Under the pieces are notes generated by a model. The model made no database searches. It was given only the letters and a program-made list of their open reading frames with translations, and had not been told where the DNA came from. A stretch of 7,684 nt of DNA from an uncultured Campylobacter sp. (GTDB lineage: Bacteria > Campylobacterota > Campylobacteria > Campylobacterales > Campylobacteraceae), in the NCBI RefSeq assembly GCF_905371695.1, contig NZ_CAJPMA010000081.1, positions 1 through 7,684 of the forward strand, in the 5' to 3' direction. Of this stretch, positions 5,392 to 7,684 are shown piece by piece. A program made the position numbers and the translations under genes. The number at the start of each line of letters is the position of its first letter. Position 1 is the first letter of the stretch.

Positions 5392-6510
5392 CTAAATTCT
5401 GGCTAAAATTTTATCTATTATATCCTTCGCGCCGTTTTGCGAAAAAACGGCCTTTAATCCGTCCGATGCGCGCTCTAAGTCGTAATTTTCTAAAAGTGCT
5501 AAAATTTTATCGCAATTTATTTCGTCGCCGTCTTGCGGACAAATTTTGGCGAGTCCTTCGTTCTCCAAAAATTTTGCGTTGAAATATTGGTGATTGCCCG
5601 CGGCATACGGAAACGGCACGAAAATCGCGGGTAGGCGGTTTGCGCAAAGCTCACATAGCGAGCCCGCTCCCGCGCGGCTAATCGCTAAATCTGCGCACGC
5701 CATTTTTTGTTCGATATGCGGATAAAAGTCGAATAATTCTACGTCCGCGTTCGCGTTAGCATTCGCGCAAGGGCGTATGCCCTCGTAATAGTCGTCGCCA
5801 GTGCCCTCTGCAAAATTTCGTTCGCTAAAATTTTCGCAAATTTTAAGCCCGGCTTGCGCATATTTTTCTTTAAGATCGTTAAGCGCGTTTTTGCCGCATT
5901 GGTGGATTATTTTTATACCGCGCGATTTTAGGGCGGGAGCTATTTTTAAAGCGAGCTCGTTTATAGCTTTCGCTCCTTGCGAACCGCCTAGAAATAAAAT
6001 CGTTTTTAACTCGCGTCTAGATCTCGCGTTAGTAAAAAAGCGCTTCGCGACCGGATATGCGTACGGCGAAATTTTATCGTAAGAGCTAAAAAAACCCGTT
6101 GCAAAAGGCTTTAAAATTTGATTTAGCTTGCCCGTTACCGCGTTTTGCTCATGGATAAAAAGCTTTACGCCGCAAAGTAGGGCGCCAAGAGCTGCGGGCG
6201 CAGCCGAGTATCCGCCTACGCTAACTACTGCGCGGACGCGGCGAGTTTTAAAAATTTTACGGCATTTGAGCGCTAATTTTAAAATATTTAAAAGCGAGCC
6301 GAGCTTTGCTAAACCTCGCTTATTAACCACGCCGCTGCTTTGAAGGAAAATTTTATCGCTAAAATTTTCGTCGTTTTCAAACCACGCCCTGTCTTGTCCT
6401 TGCGTCGAGCCGATGAAGAGAGGCTTTATGCCGCGTCTATTTAGCTCTTCGCATAGGCTTTTTGCAATAGCTAGGTGTCCGCCGGTGCCTCCGCCGCTAA
6501 TTACTATCAA
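5392..6510 (-). CDS. murG: UDP-GlcNAc:lipid I N-acetylglucosaminyltransferase MurG
   Basis: Peripheral inner-membrane GT-B glycosyltransferase that adds GlcNAc to lipid I, forming lipid II, the last cytoplasmic step of peptidoglycan synthesis. N-domain: glycine loop GGGTGGHLAIA (6-16), the second glycine motif SVGGYSAAPAALGA (97-110) and HEQNAVTGKLN (120-130). C-domain: GGSQGAKAIN (175-184), SRAGAGSLCELC (278-289) and PFPYAAGNHQYFNA (299-312), the UDP-GlcNAc-binding region. At 372 residues it is about 15-30 longer than usual, because of an apparent insertion at about 231-257 carrying an Ala-Asn repeat. The start is TTG at 6510, overlapping the ftsW stop as TTGA, with AAGG at 6518-6521. The start is secure because the MIVISGGGTGGH beginning cannot be shortened without losing the catalytic loop. 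It is followed by the convergent tRNA. Confidence 0.96.
   Translation of the reverse strand: MIVISGGGTGGHLAIAKSLCEELNRRGIKPLFIGSTQGQDRAWFENDENFSDKIFLQSSGVVNKRGLAKLGSLLNILKLALKCRKIFKTRRVRAVVSVGGYSAAPAALGALLCGVKLFIHEQNAVTGKLNQILKPFATGFFSSYDKISPYAYPVAKRFFTNARSRRELKTILFLGGSQGAKAINELALKIAPALKSRGIKIIHQCGKNALNDLKEKYAQAGLKICENFSERNFAEGTGDDYYEGIRPCANANANADVELFDFYPHIEQKMACADLAISRAGAGSLCELCANRLPAIFVPFPYAAGNHQYFNAKFLENEGLAKICPQDGDEINCDKILALLENYDLERASDGLKAVFSQNGAKDIIDKILARI
5743..5766 (-). repeat. Degenerate hexanucleotide repeat in murG encoding Ala-Asn units
   Basis: Read on the minus strand, four six-base units (GCGAAT, GCTAAC, GCGAAC, GCGGAC) encode Ala-Asn, Ala-Asn, Ala-Asn, Ala-Asp at MurG residues 249-256. 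A six-base period keeps the frame. The units differ at one to three bases, so the array is probably too degenerate for frequent slippage now. Confidence 0.75.
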
Positions 6511-7667
6511 ATTTTAGCCTTTTTACTAATCATTAAAACCATTCCGATACCTATACAAACGGCTAATATAGAGCTTCCGCCGTAGCTTAAAAACGGTACC
6601 GCTATACCTTTTATCGGCGTAATAGAGGTGATGCCGTAGCTATTCATCAAAAAAGAAAACGATATGATTAGTCCTACGCCCAGGGAGAATAGATGATAGA
6701 CCTTATTTTCGCTACGCGCCGAAATTTTAAAGATTCTATAAAGCAACGTCAAAAATATACAAACGATGATTATAATACCCTCGACGCCGACCTCTTCTGC
6801 TATGCCCGATAGTACGAAGTCCGTATGCACCTCGCTTAAAAAGCCGAGTTTAAATACGCCCGCTCCTAGCCCTTCGCCGAAAAATTCTCCGTGTTTTATC
6901 GCATTTAGAGAATGCGAAATTTGATACGGCTCGGGTGCGTCGGCTACGCGCAAAACTTCGGCCATGCTTTGAGGCAGTAAGGATAGCACCATGTCTTGGA
7001 TCGTGCCCCACCACGATTTTATACGCGTAATTCTATGCTCGGAGCTAATTATGGCTATCGTAGCAAGTACCGAAGCTCCCAAAAAGCCGATACCGAAAAG
7101 TTTCATGCTCGTACCCGCAAACAGAGCCATCATAATTAGCGTAAGAGCTAAAACGACTACTTGTCCAAGGTCGTTTTGCAAATAAGCGATTAAATAAACG
7201 ATGATTAAAAATACGCATACGTACGGAAATAGCAGTTTTAGCTCCTCTTTGATGCTTTTTTTATTTTCGTCGATCTTGCGCGCGAAGCTCCATGCTAGAA
7301 AGTATACGAAGCCGATTTTAAAAAACTCTACCGGCGCGAGAGAGACGCCGGGTAAGCGTATCCATCGGCGAGCGCCGCCCGCTTCGGTCACCATAGAAGC
7401 GGGTAGGACGTACATAAGTCCCATCGCCACGATGCAGCAGGCAAATAGTCCGAACCCTATCCAAACTAGCGCCTTATCGGGATTTAAGCGAGATAGCCAC
7501 CACATAAGAAAAATTCCTAAGCAGCCGACGGCAAACTGACGGATAAAAAAGTGATATTCGCCGTAATTAAAAAACAAAACCGTAAATACGGGCAGCGAGA
7601 ACGAAAAGATGATGCTAATCGTAATAAGCGCCGCGCAAAGATAAAAAATAACCTTATCGACTGCCAA
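6507..7667 (-). CDS. ftsW: Lipid II polymerase FtsW (SEDS glycosyltransferase)
   Basis: Integral inner-membrane SEDS protein that polymerises lipid II into septal glycan together with a class B PBP (FtsI). The 386 residues show about ten hydrophobic segments (near 5-34, 41-58, 66-88, 111-128, 145-163, 167-185, 189-207, 283-310, 325-345, 360-380). Signatures: GARRWIRLPGVSLAPVEFFK (98-117); FGEGLGAGVFKLGFLSEVHTD (263-283), containing the conserved catalytic Asp283; AEEVG (290-294); and TPIKGIAVPFLSYGGSS (350-366). FtsW is preferred over its paralogue RodA because of linkage to murG and the GLGAGVFKLGFLSEVHTDF form. The start is TTG at 7667 with a GGGGG site 6 bases upstream. It overlaps murG by 4 bases. 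The stretch at about 221-247 looks longer than in E. coli FtsW. The upstream neighbour is outside the window. Confidence 0.92.
   Translation of the reverse strand: MAVDKVIFYLCAALITISIIFSFSLPVFTVLFFNYGEYHFFIRQFAVGCLGIFLMWWLSRLNPDKALVWIGFGLFACCIVAMGLMYVLPASMVTEAGGARRWIRLPGVSLAPVEFFKIGFVYFLAWSFARKIDENKKSIKEELKLLFPYVCVFLIIVYLIAYLQNDLGQVVVLALTLIMMALFAGTSMKLFGIGFLGASVLATIAIISSEHRITRIKSWWGTIQDMVLSLLPQSMAEVLRVADAPEPYQISHSLNAIKHGEFFGEGLGAGVFKLGFLSEVHTDFVLSGIAEEVGVEGIIIIVCIFLTLLYRIFKISARSENKVYHLFSLGVGLIISFSFLMNSYGITSITPIKGIAVPFLSYGGSSILAVCIGIGMVLMISKKAKI
6518..6521 (-). promoter_or_regulatory. Ribosome binding site supporting the TTG start of murG
   Basis: AAGG on the minus strand, preceded by further adenines, lies 7 bases before TTG 6510 and inside the ftsW 3' end. 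It supports coupled translation of MurG after FtsW. Confidence 0.55.
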
Positions 7668-7673
7668 AATTTA

Positions 7674-7678
7674 CCCCC
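7674..7678 (-). promoter_or_regulatory. Ribosome binding site supporting the TTG start of ftsW
   Basis: GGGGG on the minus strand, 6 bases before TTG 7667. The next in-frame ATG is Met55, past two membrane segments, so initiation at TTG is well supported. Confidence 0.6.
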
Positions 7679-7684
7679 GAAATT

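Noticed and set aside
5801..6343. Plus-strand frames of 93 and 71 codons opposite murG
   Set aside because: Antisense shadows of MurG with implausible composition and no start signals.
6991..7539. Plus-strand frames of 64 and 112 codons opposite ftsW
   Set aside because: Antisense to hydrophobic FtsW codons; no ribosome binding site, no family resemblance.

Overview
The window looks like chromosomal core DNA from a Campylobacter-type member of the Campylobacterota. The evidence is the gene set and order (rplI-argG facing an S4-domain gene, tsaE, lptB and rpoN; murG overlapping ftsW), the AT-biased third positions rich in AAATTTTA strings, the T-rich promoters with a GCTAAAAT-type -10 and no clear -35, and the very tight spacing. 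Base composition is less AT-rich than I would expect for C. jejuni, which points to one of the higher-GC oral or intestinal Campylobacter species. This placement is from memory of the families and was not searched.

Layout. Positions 1-1317 on the minus strand hold the first 22 codons of rplI (ribosomal protein L9) downstream of a complete argG (argininosuccinate synthase). After a 113-bp divergent intergenic region, a plus-strand operon runs from 1431 to 4082: S4-domain RNA-binding protein, tsaE (t6A tRNA modification), lptB (LPS export ATPase) and rpoN (sigma-54). Junctions within it are overlaps of 4 and 8 bases and a 3-base gap. rpoN converges on, and shares 4 bases of stop codon with, a minus-strand J-domain protein gene (4079-4906). 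Behind that gene lies a 58-codon minus-strand ORF (4962-5138) with a good ribosome binding site. A promoter and a complete tRNA-Arg with anticodon GCG (5252-5328, CCA encoded) follow on the plus strand. The rest is a minus-strand cell-wall pair, ftsW then murG, overlapping by 4 bases: FtsW polymerises lipid II and MurG makes it.

There is no gene-free stretch longer than 300 bases. The gaps are 1318-1430 (divergent promoters), 4907-4961 (dnaJ-like leader), 5139-5251 (divergent promoters) and 5329-5391 (convergent, nothing convincing). I see no insertion sequence, CRISPR, prophage, toxin-antitoxin or defence locus, and no broken gene.

This is housekeeping DNA and I do not claim a new system. 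The points most worth checking are a probably leaderless S4-protein mRNA, an in-frame insertion with an Ala-Asn repeat in MurG, an enlarged FtsW loop, the GCG arginine anticodon, the overlapping convergent stops of rpoN and the J-protein gene, the small uncharacterised ORF, and heavy use of TTG/GTG starts.
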